DNA of 64,000 bases, taken from Pseudomonas sp. URIL14HWK12:I12 (lineage in GTDB: Bacteria; Pseudomonadota; Gammaproteobacteria; Pseudomonadales; Pseudomonadaceae). Of the stretch, positions 25,551-33,588 are shown one piece after another. The first letter of the stretch is position 1; each line of letters starts with the position of its first letter. The position numbers were made by a program, and so were the translations under genes. The stretch is taken from contig NZ_QEQL01000007.1 of the NCBI RefSeq assembly GCF_003097135.1, forward strand, positions 300,680 through 364,679. The letters are read 5' to 3'. Under the pieces are notes generated by a model that searched no databases, was not told the origin of the DNA, and was given only the letters and a program-made list of their open reading frames with translations.

Positions 25551-28310
25551 TCAGTGAGCTTCATCCCAGTTGCTGCCCATGCCTACTTCCACCAGCAAGG
25601 GGACGTCCAGCTGAGCGGCATTGCCCATGTGCTCGCGCAGTTGCTGGCTCACCTGCTCGACCAGGTCTTCGCGCACCTCAAGTACCAGTTCGTCATGCAC
25701 CTGCAGGATCATGCGGGCATCCACGGCACTGCTCTGCAACCAGCCGTCCACTGCAATCATGGCCTTTTTGACGATGTCCGCAGCGGTGCCCTGCATCGGC
25801 GCATTGATCGCGGTGCGTTCGGCGCCGCGGCGCAGGGCCGGGTTCTTGGCTTTGATATCGGGCACATACAGGCGCCGGCCGAACAGCGTTTCGACGAAGC
25901 CTTGTTCGGTGGCTTGCGCCCGGGTGCGCTCCATGTAGGCCAGCACCCCGGGGTAACGGGTGAAGTAGCGGTCGATGTAGTCCTGCGACTGCTTGCGGTC
26001 GACGCCGATCTGCCGCGCCAGGCCGAAGGCGCTCATGCCGTAGATCAGGCCGAAGTTGATGGCCTTGGCACTGCGACGCATATCGTGGGTGACCGCGTCG
26101 AGCTCCACGCCGAACACCTCGGCAGCGGTGGCCCGGTGCACGTCGAGGTTGTTCTGGAACGCATGGAGCAGGCCTTCGTCCTTGGCCAGGTGCGCCATGA
26201 TGCGCAGCTCGATCTGCGAATAGTCGGCCGCGAGCAACTTGTAGCCGGGTGCTGCCACGAAGGCCTGGCGAATACGCCGGCCTTCGGCGGTGCGGATCGG
26301 AATGTTCTGCAGGTTCGGCTCGCTCGAAGACAAGCGCCCCGTGGCTGCAACGGCCTGCCCGTAGGAGGTGTGAATGCGCCCGGTACGTGGGTTGATCTGC
26401 TCCGGCAGCTTGTCGGTATAGGTGCTTTTGAGCTTGCTCAAGGAGCGGTACTGCATCAGCACCTTGGGCAGTGGGTAATCCTGTTCGGCCAGTTCGGCAA
26501 GCACTGCCTCGGCGGTGGACGGCTGGCCGGTCGCGGTTTTGCTGAGCACCGGCAGGCCGAGCTTTTCGTAAAGGATCGCGCCCAGCTGTTTGGGCGACCC
26601 CAGGTTGAATTCCTCGCCCGCAATCTCGAACGCCTCACGCTCCAGTGCCACCAGTTTCTCGCCCAGCTCCAGGCTCTGCGCGCCGAGCAGCGCTGCGTCG
26701 ACCAACGCACCGGTGCGCTCGATACGCGCCAGCACGGGAACCAAGGGCATCTCGATCTCCCTCAGGATTGGCTCCAGGCTCGGAACTTCGGCGAGCTTTT
26801 CGCTGAGCACTTGGTGCAGGCGCAAGGTGATGTCTGCGTCTTCCGCGGCGTAGGGGGCTGCCTGCTCCAGGGCGATCTGATCGAAGGTCAGCTGCTTGGC
26901 GCCCTTGCCGGCGATGTCGGTGAACGCCACAGTGGTGTAATTCAGGTAACGCTGGGCCAGGCTGTCCATGTCATGCCGGGTGGCGGTGGAGTCAAGCACG
27001 TAGGATTCGAGCATCGTGTCGAAGGCCACCCCCTGCACCTCAATGCCAGCCGCCGGGTCGCCACCGATCGCGCAGTTGGCCAGCACATTGATGTCGTACT
27101 TGGCGTGTTGGGCCACCTTGGGCCGGTTCGGGTCTTCCAGCAGCGGCTTGAGCGCCAGCAGCACGGTGTCGCGGTCCAGTTGCTCGGGCACACCCATGTA
27201 GCTATGGGTGAGCGGGATATAAGCGGCCTCATGAGGCTCGACCGCAAATGACAGCCCGACCAACTGGGCGCGTTGGGCGTCCAGGGACGTGGTTTCGGTA
27301 TCGAAGGCAAACAGCTCTGCACTTTCAAGTTTGCGCAGCCAGGCATCGAAGCTGGCCTGGTCCAGAACGGTGTGGTACTTCACCTCGGCGATAGGCGCTG
27401 CCTCGGCGGCTTCGGCAGTGCCGGCAGCGGCCGATTCGCGCATGAGGTCATCGAGCGGGCCACGGAACTCCAGCTCGGAGTACAGGGTGATCAGGGCATC
27501 GCGGTCTGGTTCGCCGCAGATCAGCGCATCGACATGGATATCCAGCGGGACGTCGGTTTTGATCGTGGCCAGCTCATAGGACAGGAAGGCCATCTCGCGA
27601 TGCTCCTCGAGCTTGGCCGGCAGGCCCTTGGCCCCGCGGATCGGTAGCGCAGGCACCTTGTCGAGGTTGTCGTAAAGCTCCTTGAGGCCACCGCCGATGC
27701 CCGTCAGCAGGCCTTGGGCAGTCTTTTCACCGACGCCGGGCACGCCAGGGATGTTATCGACTTTGTCGCCCATCAGCGCCAGGTAATCGATGATGTGCTC
27801 CGGGCCCACGCCGAACTTCTCGCGCACCCCAGGCACGTCCAGCGAGCTGCCGCTCATGGTGTTGACCAGGGTGATGTGCTCGCTCACCAACTGCGCCATG
27901 TCTTTGTCGCCCGTGGAAATCACCACTTCACGACCGCCGGCTGCGCTTTGCCGGGCCAGGGTGCCAATCACGTCATCGGCTTCCACGCCCTCGATGCACA
28001 GCAGCGGGTAGCCCAGCGCTCGGACGCTTTGGTGCAGCGGCTCGACCTGCACGCGCAAGTCATCGGGCATGCTCGGCCGGTTGGCCTTGTACTCGGCGAA
28101 CAGTTCGTCGCGAAACGTACCGCCCTTGGCGTCGAAAACCACCGCGAAAGGGCTTTTCGGGTATTGCTTGCGCAGGCTCTTGAGCATGTTCAGCACGCCC
28201 TTGACCGCCCCGGTGGGCATGCCCTTGGAGGTGGCCAGAGGGGGCAGCGCGTGGAAGGCGCGGTACAGATAGGACGAACCGTCCACCAGGACGAGAGGCG
28301 CTTGGCTCAT
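25551..28310 (-). CDS. polA: DNA polymerase I
   Basis: A 919-residue family A polymerase used in lagging-strand processing and repair. The N-terminal 5'-3' exonuclease domain has GDKDMAQLV and LMGDKVDNIPGVPGVGEKTA. The 3'-5' exonuclease keeps its acidic motif in FDTETTSLD, so proofreading is expected. The polymerase motifs are DYSQIELR, RRSAKAINFGLIYGMS and QVHDELVLEV. The ATG at 28310 gives the normal start MSQAPLVLVDGSSYLYRAFHALPP-like N-terminus. Confidence 0.97.
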   Translation of the reverse strand: MSQAPLVLVDGSSYLYRAFHALPPLATSKGMPTGAVKGVLNMLKSLRKQYPKSPFAVVFDAKGGTFRDELFAEYKANRPSMPDDLRVQVEPLHQSVRALGYPLLCIEGVEADDVIGTLARQSAAGGREVVISTGDKDMAQLVSEHITLVNTMSGSSLDVPGVREKFGVGPEHIIDYLALMGDKVDNIPGVPGVGEKTAQGLLTGIGGGLKELYDNLDKVPALPIRGAKGLPAKLEEHREMAFLSYELATIKTDVPLDIHVDALICGEPDRDALITLYSELEFRGPLDDLMRESAAAGTAEAAEAAPIAEVKYHTVLDQASFDAWLRKLESAELFAFDTETTSLDAQRAQLVGLSFAVEPHEAAYIPLTHSYMGVPEQLDRDTVLLALKPLLEDPNRPKVAQHAKYDINVLANCAIGGDPAAGIEVQGVAFDTMLESYVLDSTATRHDMDSLAQRYLNYTTVAFTDIAGKGAKQLTFDQIALEQAAPYAAEDADITLRLHQVLSEKLAEVPSLEPILREIEMPLVPVLARIERTGALVDAALLGAQSLELGEKLVALEREAFEIAGEEFNLGSPKQLGAILYEKLGLPVLSKTATGQPSTAEAVLAELAEQDYPLPKVLMQYRSLSKLKSTYTDKLPEQINPRTGRIHTSYGQAVAATGRLSSSEPNLQNIPIRTAEGRRIRQAFVAAPGYKLLAADYSQIELRIMAHLAKDEGLLHAFQNNLDVHRATAAEVFGVELDAVTHDMRRSAKAINFGLIYGMSAFGLARQIGVDRKQSQDYIDRYFTRYPGVLAYMERTRAQATEQGFVETLFGRRLYVPDIKAKNPALRRGAERTAINAPMQGTAADIVKKAMIAVDGWLQSSAVDARMILQVHDELVLEVREDLVEQVSQQLREHMGNAAQLDVPLLVEVGMGSNWDEAH

Positions 28311-28406
28311 GGGCAGAATCAACCTTTTGGCGGGAAGGCAGCGCCAGCTGGCGTGACTGCCCAGTAGAATGTCGGGGTTCGAGAACCACAAAGAGACAAG
28401 GTTAAC

Positions 28407-28697
28407 ATGCGCCCGTTTCCCTGCCTGATGCTGATTGCCACGCTGGCCACCGGTTTTGCCACCCCTGCCCTGGCCGCCGGCGAACCACGAACGGACGGCA
28501 CTCAGGTGACCGAGTACGCCCAGGGCGATACGCGCATCCAGGAATACCGCATCCGCGGCCAGCTGTATCAGGTTAAGGTCATTCCAGCGCACGGCAAGCC
28601 CTATATCCTTGCCCCGGCCGACGGCAGCGGCAATGATTTGAACCACATGGGCAAACCCACACTGCACATCCCTCAATGGACGCTGTTGCAGTGGTAG
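28407..28697 (+). CDS. DUF2782 secreted protein
   Basis: A 96-residue protein with a signal peptide ending ...PALAAG. The mature domain has a RIQEYRIRGQLYQVKVIPAHG beta segment and a PQWTLLQW end, as in DUF2782. Function unknown. It is divergent from polA and precedes thrB by about 37 bases, the conserved pseudomonad order. Confidence 0.85.
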   Translation: MRPFPCLMLIATLATGFATPALAAGEPRTDGTQVTEYAQGDTRIQEYRIRGQLYQVKVIPAHGKPYILAPADGSGNDLNHMGKPTLHIPQWTLLQW

Positions 28698-28734
28698 AAT
28701 GCCGGCCCGTTCAACCAACCTGGCGCGCTTCCCC

Positions 28735-29688
28735 ATGTCTGTTTTCACGCCCTTGAGCCGGCCCCAGCTCGAAACCTTCCTCGCCCCCTATGGCTTGGGC
28801 CGTCTGCTGGATTTCCAGGGCATTGCCGCCGGCAGTGAAAACACCAATTTCTTCATCAGCCTCGAACAGGGTGAATTCGTGCTGACGCTGGTCGAGCGCG
28901 GGCCGGTGAGCGAGATGCCGTTCTTCATCGAGCTGCTCGACGTGCTGCATGACGCCGACCTGCCGGTGCCCTTCGCCATTCGCACCACTGCCGGCGAGGC
29001 GCTGCGTGAGCTGGAAGGCAAGCCCGCGCTGTTGCAGCCGCGGCTGTCTGGCAAGCACCCCCACGCGCCCAATGCCGAGCTGTGCAACCAGGCCGGGCGG
29101 TTGGTCGCCAGCATCCACCTGGCCACCCGCGGCGAGCGCATGATCGAGCGCCGCACTGACCGCGGCCTGGCATGGATGCTCGAAGAGGGTGAGCAATTGG
29201 CCCGTGGCATGGCTCCGGAGGCGGCCAGCCTGCTGCAGGCTGCCTTGGCCGAAATCGCCCAGCACCAGCAGGCGATCATGGCGTTACCGCAGGCCAACCT
29301 GCACGCCGACCTGTTTCGTGACAACGTCATGGTCGAAGGCAATCACATCAGTGGCGTGATCGACTTCTACAACGCGTGCTCTGGGCCGATGCTCTACGAC
29401 GTGGCCATCAGCCTCAACGACTGGTGCTCATGCGACGATGGCAGCCTTGATCTGGGGCGTGCTCAGGCATTTCTGGCCGGCTATTCGGCGCTGCGCCATT
29501 TCACGCCGGCCGAGGCCGAGCTGTGGCCAACGATGCTGCGCGTGGCCTGTGTGCGGTTCTGGCTGTCGCGTTTGATAGCGGCGGCTTCGTTCGCCGGCCG
29601 TGACGTGGTGGTGCATGACCCCGCGCAATTCCAGCAGCGCCTGGCCCAGCGCCAGCAAGTATCGCTGGCGCTGCCCTTCGCATTCTGA
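28735..29688 (+). CDS. thrB: Homoserine kinase ThrB (APH-fold type)
   Basis: A 317-residue kinase phosphorylating homoserine for threonine synthesis. It belongs to the aminoglycoside-phosphotransferase-like homoserine kinases of pseudomonads, not the GHMP type. The catalytic loop is NLHADLFRDNVM and the metal aspartate is in GVIDFYNA. The ATG at 28735 gives the family start MSVFTPLSRPQLETFL; an upstream in-frame ATG at 28699 overlaps the DUF2782 stop region. Confidence 0.94.
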   Translation: MSVFTPLSRPQLETFLAPYGLGRLLDFQGIAAGSENTNFFISLEQGEFVLTLVERGPVSEMPFFIELLDVLHDADLPVPFAIRTTAGEALRELEGKPALLQPRLSGKHPHAPNAELCNQAGRLVASIHLATRGERMIERRTDRGLAWMLEEGEQLARGMAPEAASLLQAALAEIAQHQQAIMALPQANLHADLFRDNVMVEGNHISGVIDFYNACSGPMLYDVAISLNDWCSCDDGSLDLGRAQAFLAGYSALRHFTPAEAELWPTMLRVACVRFWLSRLIAAASFAGRDVVVHDPAQFQQRLAQRQQVSLALPFAF

Positions 29689-29777
29689 GCCTTCAGCTGG
29701 AGTGCCTGCGTGCCGGGTTGCCGGGCCAGCAGGCCTTTTACAGTTGCGAGCGGTGGCCGGCCAGGTTGCAGAGACGC

Positions 29778-30698
29778 TCAAAGGCTCTCGAGGCAACCCG
29801 CGAGATTATTGGCCAGTGTGTCGAGCAACCGCTCATAACCATCGGCGCTGACCTCGCCAAAACCGCCTAGCGCATCCAGCTCGGCCAACTTCACCGGCAG
29901 GCCGGTGGTGAGTGTTTCGGCAAGCCTCGGCCGTAGAGGCGGCTCACTGAAAACGCAGGCCTTGCCCACCGTCTGAAGTTGCTGGCGCATTTCGGCAACG
30001 TGCCGTGCGCCGGGCTGTACTTCCGACGCTATTGCGAAAACTCCCGCATGATTGAGGCCATAGGCATCTTCGAAATAATCGAAAGCTTCGTGAAACACGA
30101 AGTAAGGCCTGCCCTGGATGCCTGCTACGCGAGCCTTGATGCGAGCGTCGAGTGCGTCAAGGCGCTTGTCGAATGCCTCTGCATTGGCCTGGTAGCGGCT
30201 GGCGTTGGCAGGGTCCGCCTGGGCCAGGTCGGTCGCCATGCGTGCCGCGATGACCCTGGCATTGATAGTGGATAACCACAGGTGGGCGTCCAGCGAACCG
30301 GGGCGGTGGTCATGGTCGTGTTCGTCAGCGTCTTCTTCAGCATGCGAGCTGCCGCTTTCAGCGAAGCGGCGCAGGCTCAGCCCCGGCAGGTTCTGCACCA
30401 CGACAGTTGGCTTGCTGCGGGCCTGCAAGGCCTTGCCCAGGAAGCCTTCCATGTCTGGGCCGATCCAGTACACAAGGTCCGCGTCGGCCACACGGCGAAC
30501 ATCGGACGGGCGTAGCGCATAGTGGTGTGGCGAAGCACCTGGCGGCAGCAAAACTGCCGGCGTACCCACCCCATCCTGAACGGCGGCGGCGATCAACTGC
30601 AGCGGCTTGATGCTGGTCAGCACCTTCACCTCGGCCGCGGCCCCTAGGGACAAGGCGCTGAGCGCCAAAAACACGAAAACACGTATAAAACTCGGCAC
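29778..30698 (-). CDS. znuA: Zinc ABC transporter substrate-binding protein ZnuA
   Basis: A 306-residue periplasmic cluster A-I zinc-binding protein with a signal peptide (about residues 1-21). The metal-site histidines occur in PGASPHHYALRPSD, DAHLWLS and FVFHEAFDYF. The charged, His-rich loop HAEEDADEHDHDH typical of ZnuA lies after residue 120. The GTG at 30698 has a better-spaced AGGG site than the GTG at 30707. It is divergent from zur-znuCB, with a candidate Zur operator between. Confidence 0.93.
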   Translation of the reverse strand: MPSFIRVFVFLALSALSLGAAAEVKVLTSIKPLQLIAAAVQDGVGTPAVLLPPGASPHHYALRPSDVRRVADADLVYWIGPDMEGFLGKALQARSKPTVVVQNLPGLSLRRFAESGSSHAEEDADEHDHDHRPGSLDAHLWLSTINARVIAARMATDLAQADPANASRYQANAEAFDKRLDALDARIKARVAGIQGRPYFVFHEAFDYFEDAYGLNHAGVFAIASEVQPGARHVAEMRQQLQTVGKACVFSEPPLRPRLAETLTTGLPVKLAELDALGGFGEVSADGYERLLDTLANNLAGCLESL

Positions 30699-30726
30699 AA
30701 TGCACACCCTCAGGCCCGTTTAGCGG

Positions 30727-30739
30727 GTAACATAATAAC
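30727..30739. promoter_or_regulatory. Candidate Zur operator between znuA and zur
   Basis: GTAACATAATAAC matches 10 of 13 positions of the palindrome GTTATATTATAAC expected for Zur boxes; the right half is better than the left. It lies within 30 bases of both divergent starts, where a repressor could block both promoters. Confidence 0.5.
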
Positions 30740-30762
30740 GTCTCCAGCCCAGGTCGTCGCCC

Positions 30763-31245
30763 ATGCAAAAAACGCCTTTGGCCAACCAGCCTCATGATCA
30801 CTCTCACTGCGTGCACAGCGCGCTGTCTGAGGCCGATGCCATCTGCGCCCAGAAAGGCCTGCGCCTCACCGCGCTGCGCAAGCGCGTGCTCGAGCTGGTC
30901 TGGCAAAGCCATAAGCCGCTGGGCGCCTACGATATTCTCGCAGTGCTCAGCGAGCAGGACGGCCGCCGGGCGGCGCCTCCTACGGTTTACCGGGCGCTGG
31001 ATTTCCTCCTCGAGAACGGCCTGGTGCATCGCCTGGCATCGCTCAACGCCTTCATGGGCTGCGCCCATCCCGAGCATGCTCACCAAGGCCAGTTCCTGAT
31101 CTGCCGTCATTGCCATGTCGCCGTCGAACTAGAGCAGCCCAGCATCACTCAAGCCATTGAGGCAGGGGCCGCAGGCATTGGGTTTTCGGTGGAGTCGCAA
31201 ACTGTCGAAGTCGTGGGCCTGTGCACCAACTGCAAGGCAGCCTGA
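30763..31245 (+). CDS. zur: Zinc uptake regulator Zur (Fur family)
   Basis: A 160-residue Fur-family repressor. The winged helix (about residues 25-95) contains PPTVYRALDFLLENGLVHRL. The structural zinc cysteines are CRHC and CTNC, and sensor histidines appear in HPEHAHQG. The N-terminus also carries a PHDHSHC stretch. It is expected to repress znuA and its own zur-znuC-znuB operon when zinc is sufficient. Its stop overlaps the znuC start by one base. Confidence 0.93.
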   Translation: MQKTPLANQPHDHSHCVHSALSEADAICAQKGLRLTALRKRVLELVWQSHKPLGAYDILAVLSEQDGRRAAPPTVYRALDFLLENGLVHRLASLNAFMGCAHPEHAHQGQFLICRHCHVAVELEQPSITQAIEAGAAGIGFSVESQTVEVVGLCTNCKAA

Positions 31246-32024
31246 TGAGCGACGCATTGATTCGCCTGGAGCAGGTAACGGTTTCATTTGCAGGCCAGAA
31301 CACGCTTGACCGTATAGACCTGGCCGTGCGGCCTGGCGAGATCGTCACCCTCATCGGCCCCAACGGTGCAGGCAAGACGACCCTGGTGCGCTCGGTGCTG
31401 GGGCTGCTCGCGCCCGACAGCGGCACGGTATGGCGCAAGCCCAGGCTGCGGGTCGGCTATATGCCGCAAAAACTACAGGTTGACCCGACATTGCCGTTGT
31501 CTGTGCTGCGCTTCCTGCGGCTAGTACCGGGCGTTGCCCGCGAGCAGGCGCTGTCGGCACTGGGCGAGGTCGGTGCGGCGCACGTCATCGACAGCCCTAT
31601 CCAGGCCATTTCCGGTGGTGAGATGCAGCGCGTGCTGCTGGCCCGTGCGCTGCTGCGCGAGCCTGAACTGCTCGTGCTGGACGAGCCTGTGCAGGGGGTG
31701 GATGTCGCCGGCCAGGCCGAGCTCTACAGCCTCATCACCCGGCTGCGCGATCGCCATCGCTGCGGTGTGCTGATGGTGTCTCACGACCTGCACGTGGTAA
31801 TGAGCACCACCGACCAGGTGGTGTGCCTGAACCGGCACGTGTGCTGCTCGGGCCACCCTGAACAGGTCAGCGGTGACCCGGCCTTCGTGGAGCTGTTCGG
31901 TGATGCCGCACGCAACCTTGCGATCTATCACCATCATCACGACCATGCCCACACCTTGCACGGCGAAGTGGTCGCCGGCGCCGGGCACACGCATTCGCAC
32001 GGTACCCACTGCAACCATGGCTGA
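31245..32024 (+). CDS. znuC: Zinc ABC transporter ATP-binding protein ZnuC
   Basis: A 259-residue ABC ATPase. Walker A is GPNGAGKTT, the signature ISGGEMQR, Walker B LLVLDEPVQGVD and the switch histidine VSHDLHVV. The last 40 residues are rich in histidine (YHHHHDHAHTLHG, then HTHSHGTHCNHG), suggesting metal binding on the cytoplasmic side. The ATG overlaps the zur stop (TGATG), and the end overlaps znuB by 8 bases. Confidence 0.95.
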   Translation: MSDALIRLEQVTVSFAGQNTLDRIDLAVRPGEIVTLIGPNGAGKTTLVRSVLGLLAPDSGTVWRKPRLRVGYMPQKLQVDPTLPLSVLRFLRLVPGVAREQALSALGEVGAAHVIDSPIQAISGGEMQRVLLARALLREPELLVLDEPVQGVDVAGQAELYSLITRLRDRHRCGVLMVSHDLHVVMSTTDQVVCLNRHVCCSGHPEQVSGDPAFVELFGDAARNLAIYHHHHDHAHTLHGEVVAGAGHTHSHGTHCNHG

Positions 32025-32802
32025 TTTTCTACTTTATGCCTTGCTGGCAGGCCTTTCGCTGGCCGTCGTAGCCGGGCCGCTGGGCTCGTTCGTGGTCTGG
32101 CGGCGCATGGCCTATTTCGGCGATACCCTTTCCCACGCAGCCTTGCTGGGGGTGGCCCTTGGCCTGGCACTGAACGTCAGCCCTGCGCTGGCCGTCACTG
32201 TGGGCTGCTTGCTCTTGGCGGTAGTGCTGGTCTCCTTGCAGCGCCGCCAGCCACTGGCGTCGGACACCCTGCTCGGTATTCTGGCCCCCAGCACGTTATC
32301 GCTCGGCCTGGTAGTGCTGAGTTTCATGCGCGAGGTGCGCATCGATCTGATGGCCTACTTGTTCGGTGACCTGCTGGCCATCAGCCTGGGGGATCTCTAC
32401 TGGATCGTGGGCGGCAGCCTAACCGTGCTGGTGCTGCTGGCGTTGCTCTGGCGGCCGCTGCTGGCGATCACGGTGCATGAGGAGCTGGCCAGGGTCGAGG
32501 GCCTGCCGGTGGCGAGCCTGCGGTTGGGTTTGATGCTGCTGATCGCTATCGTAATCGCGGTGGCGATGAAGATCGTAGGTGTGCTGTTGATCACTTCGTT
32601 GTTGATCATTCCAGCGGCGGCTGCGCAGCGACACGCGCGCTCGCCCGAGCAGATGGCGGTAGGCGCGAGCGTGCTTGGCGTATTGGCCGTGTGCGCTGGC
32701 CTGTCGCTGTCGTGGTTCAAAGACACCCCGGCCGGGCCCTCGATCGTCGTCAGTGCAGCGCTGCTGTTTCTGTTCAGCTTTGCCCTGCCCCGGCGCGCCT
32801 AG
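32017..32802 (+). CDS. znuB: Zinc ABC transporter permease ZnuB
   Basis: A 261-residue inner-membrane permease of the ABC-3 family with about eight hydrophobic segments. The coupling region GDTLSHAALLGVALG is near residues 35-50. The start overlaps the znuC end by 8 bases, so translation is coupled. It is the last gene of the zur-znuC-znuB operon. Confidence 0.94.
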   Translation: MADFLLYALLAGLSLAVVAGPLGSFVVWRRMAYFGDTLSHAALLGVALGLALNVSPALAVTVGCLLLAVVLVSLQRRQPLASDTLLGILAPSTLSLGLVVLSFMREVRIDLMAYLFGDLLAISLGDLYWIVGGSLTVLVLLALLWRPLLAITVHEELARVEGLPVASLRLGLMLLIAIVIAVAMKIVGVLLITSLLIIPAAAAQRHARSPEQMAVGASVLGVLAVCAGLSLSWFKDTPAGPSIVVSAALLFLFSFALPRRA

Positions 32803-32869
32803 GGCTTTTTCGTGTGCCCGGTTAGCGTGTAGACTGCGCGGATTTTGCGCAACTAGAGAATTGCCTGCA

Positions 32870-33580
32870 ATGACATCTCCTGTCCTTCGCTGTCTGCTGG
32901 TCGCGTGGGTTTCGCTGGGCCTGGCCGCTTGCGCAGGCAAGCCCCCAGAGCCTGCACCTGCTTCCGCGCCTTCGGCGGTGGACATGTTACGGCAGAACAT
33001 TGCCAGTGGTGAGCTGGCCACAGCCGAAGATCAGCTCAATACCCTTCAGGCCCAGAGCCCGGCCGACCCGGCAGCCGACAGCCTGCAGCGCGAGCTCGCA
33101 GAGGCCTACCTGCAACGCAGCCAGGTTTCCTTGCAAAAAGGTGATGTGAACGCAGCGGCTACCGCCCTGGCCCGTGCGCGTGCCTTGATGCCCAAGGCGC
33201 CTGCCCTGGTTGGCGGCGTCAACGGTGCGATCACTCAGGCGCGCAAGGCTGAACTCGAACAAGCCGAGGCTGCACTGAAGGCGGCTGAAGCCAAGCCCGC
33301 GGCAAAGGTCATTGACCCGGCCGCTACCAGCACGCCAGTGGCCTTGGATACCACTCACATTCGCAAGATGCAGGCGCAGCTCGACGACATCGCGACCGAT
33401 GTCGTCAACTACAACTGCGATGTGGTGATTCAGGTGCCGCGCAAGGCGGATGCCCCCTGGCTGGAGGCACTGTTGCGCAAGCGAGTGAACAAACTGAACC
33501 CGGCGCTTGAATGGAAGCTCTCGCACCGGGTAGATCGGGCTCAGCCGGCCATCGTCATAGTGAGCCCGGCCAAGCCCTGA
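32870..33580 (+). CDS. Putative lipoprotein downstream of znuB (PA5502-like)
   Basis: A 236-residue protein with a lipoprotein signal peptide (lipobox LAAC, Cys21). Residues ~38-145 are alpha-helical with tetratricopeptide-like character, rich in Ala, Gln and Leu. A low-complexity Ala/Glu stretch follows, then a C-terminal domain of about 90 residues. The position between znuB and the methionine transporter is conserved in pseudomonads as recalled. Function unknown. It ends 8 bases from the convergent catalase gene. Confidence 0.75.
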   Translation: MTSPVLRCLLVAWVSLGLAACAGKPPEPAPASAPSAVDMLRQNIASGELATAEDQLNTLQAQSPADPAADSLQRELAEAYLQRSQVSLQKGDVNAAATALARARALMPKAPALVGGVNGAITQARKAELEQAEAALKAAEAKPAAKVIDPAATSTPVALDTTHIRKMQAQLDDIATDVVNYNCDVVIQVPRKADAPWLEALLRKRVNKLNPALEWKLSHRVDRAQPAIVIVSPAKP

Positions 33581-33588
33581 CCCTCACT

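Noticed and set aside
25461..27251. Long open frame opposite polA
   Set aside because: polA on the other strand has all polymerase motifs. The opposing frame would also overlap the ErsA-type promoter and encodes no recognisable domain.
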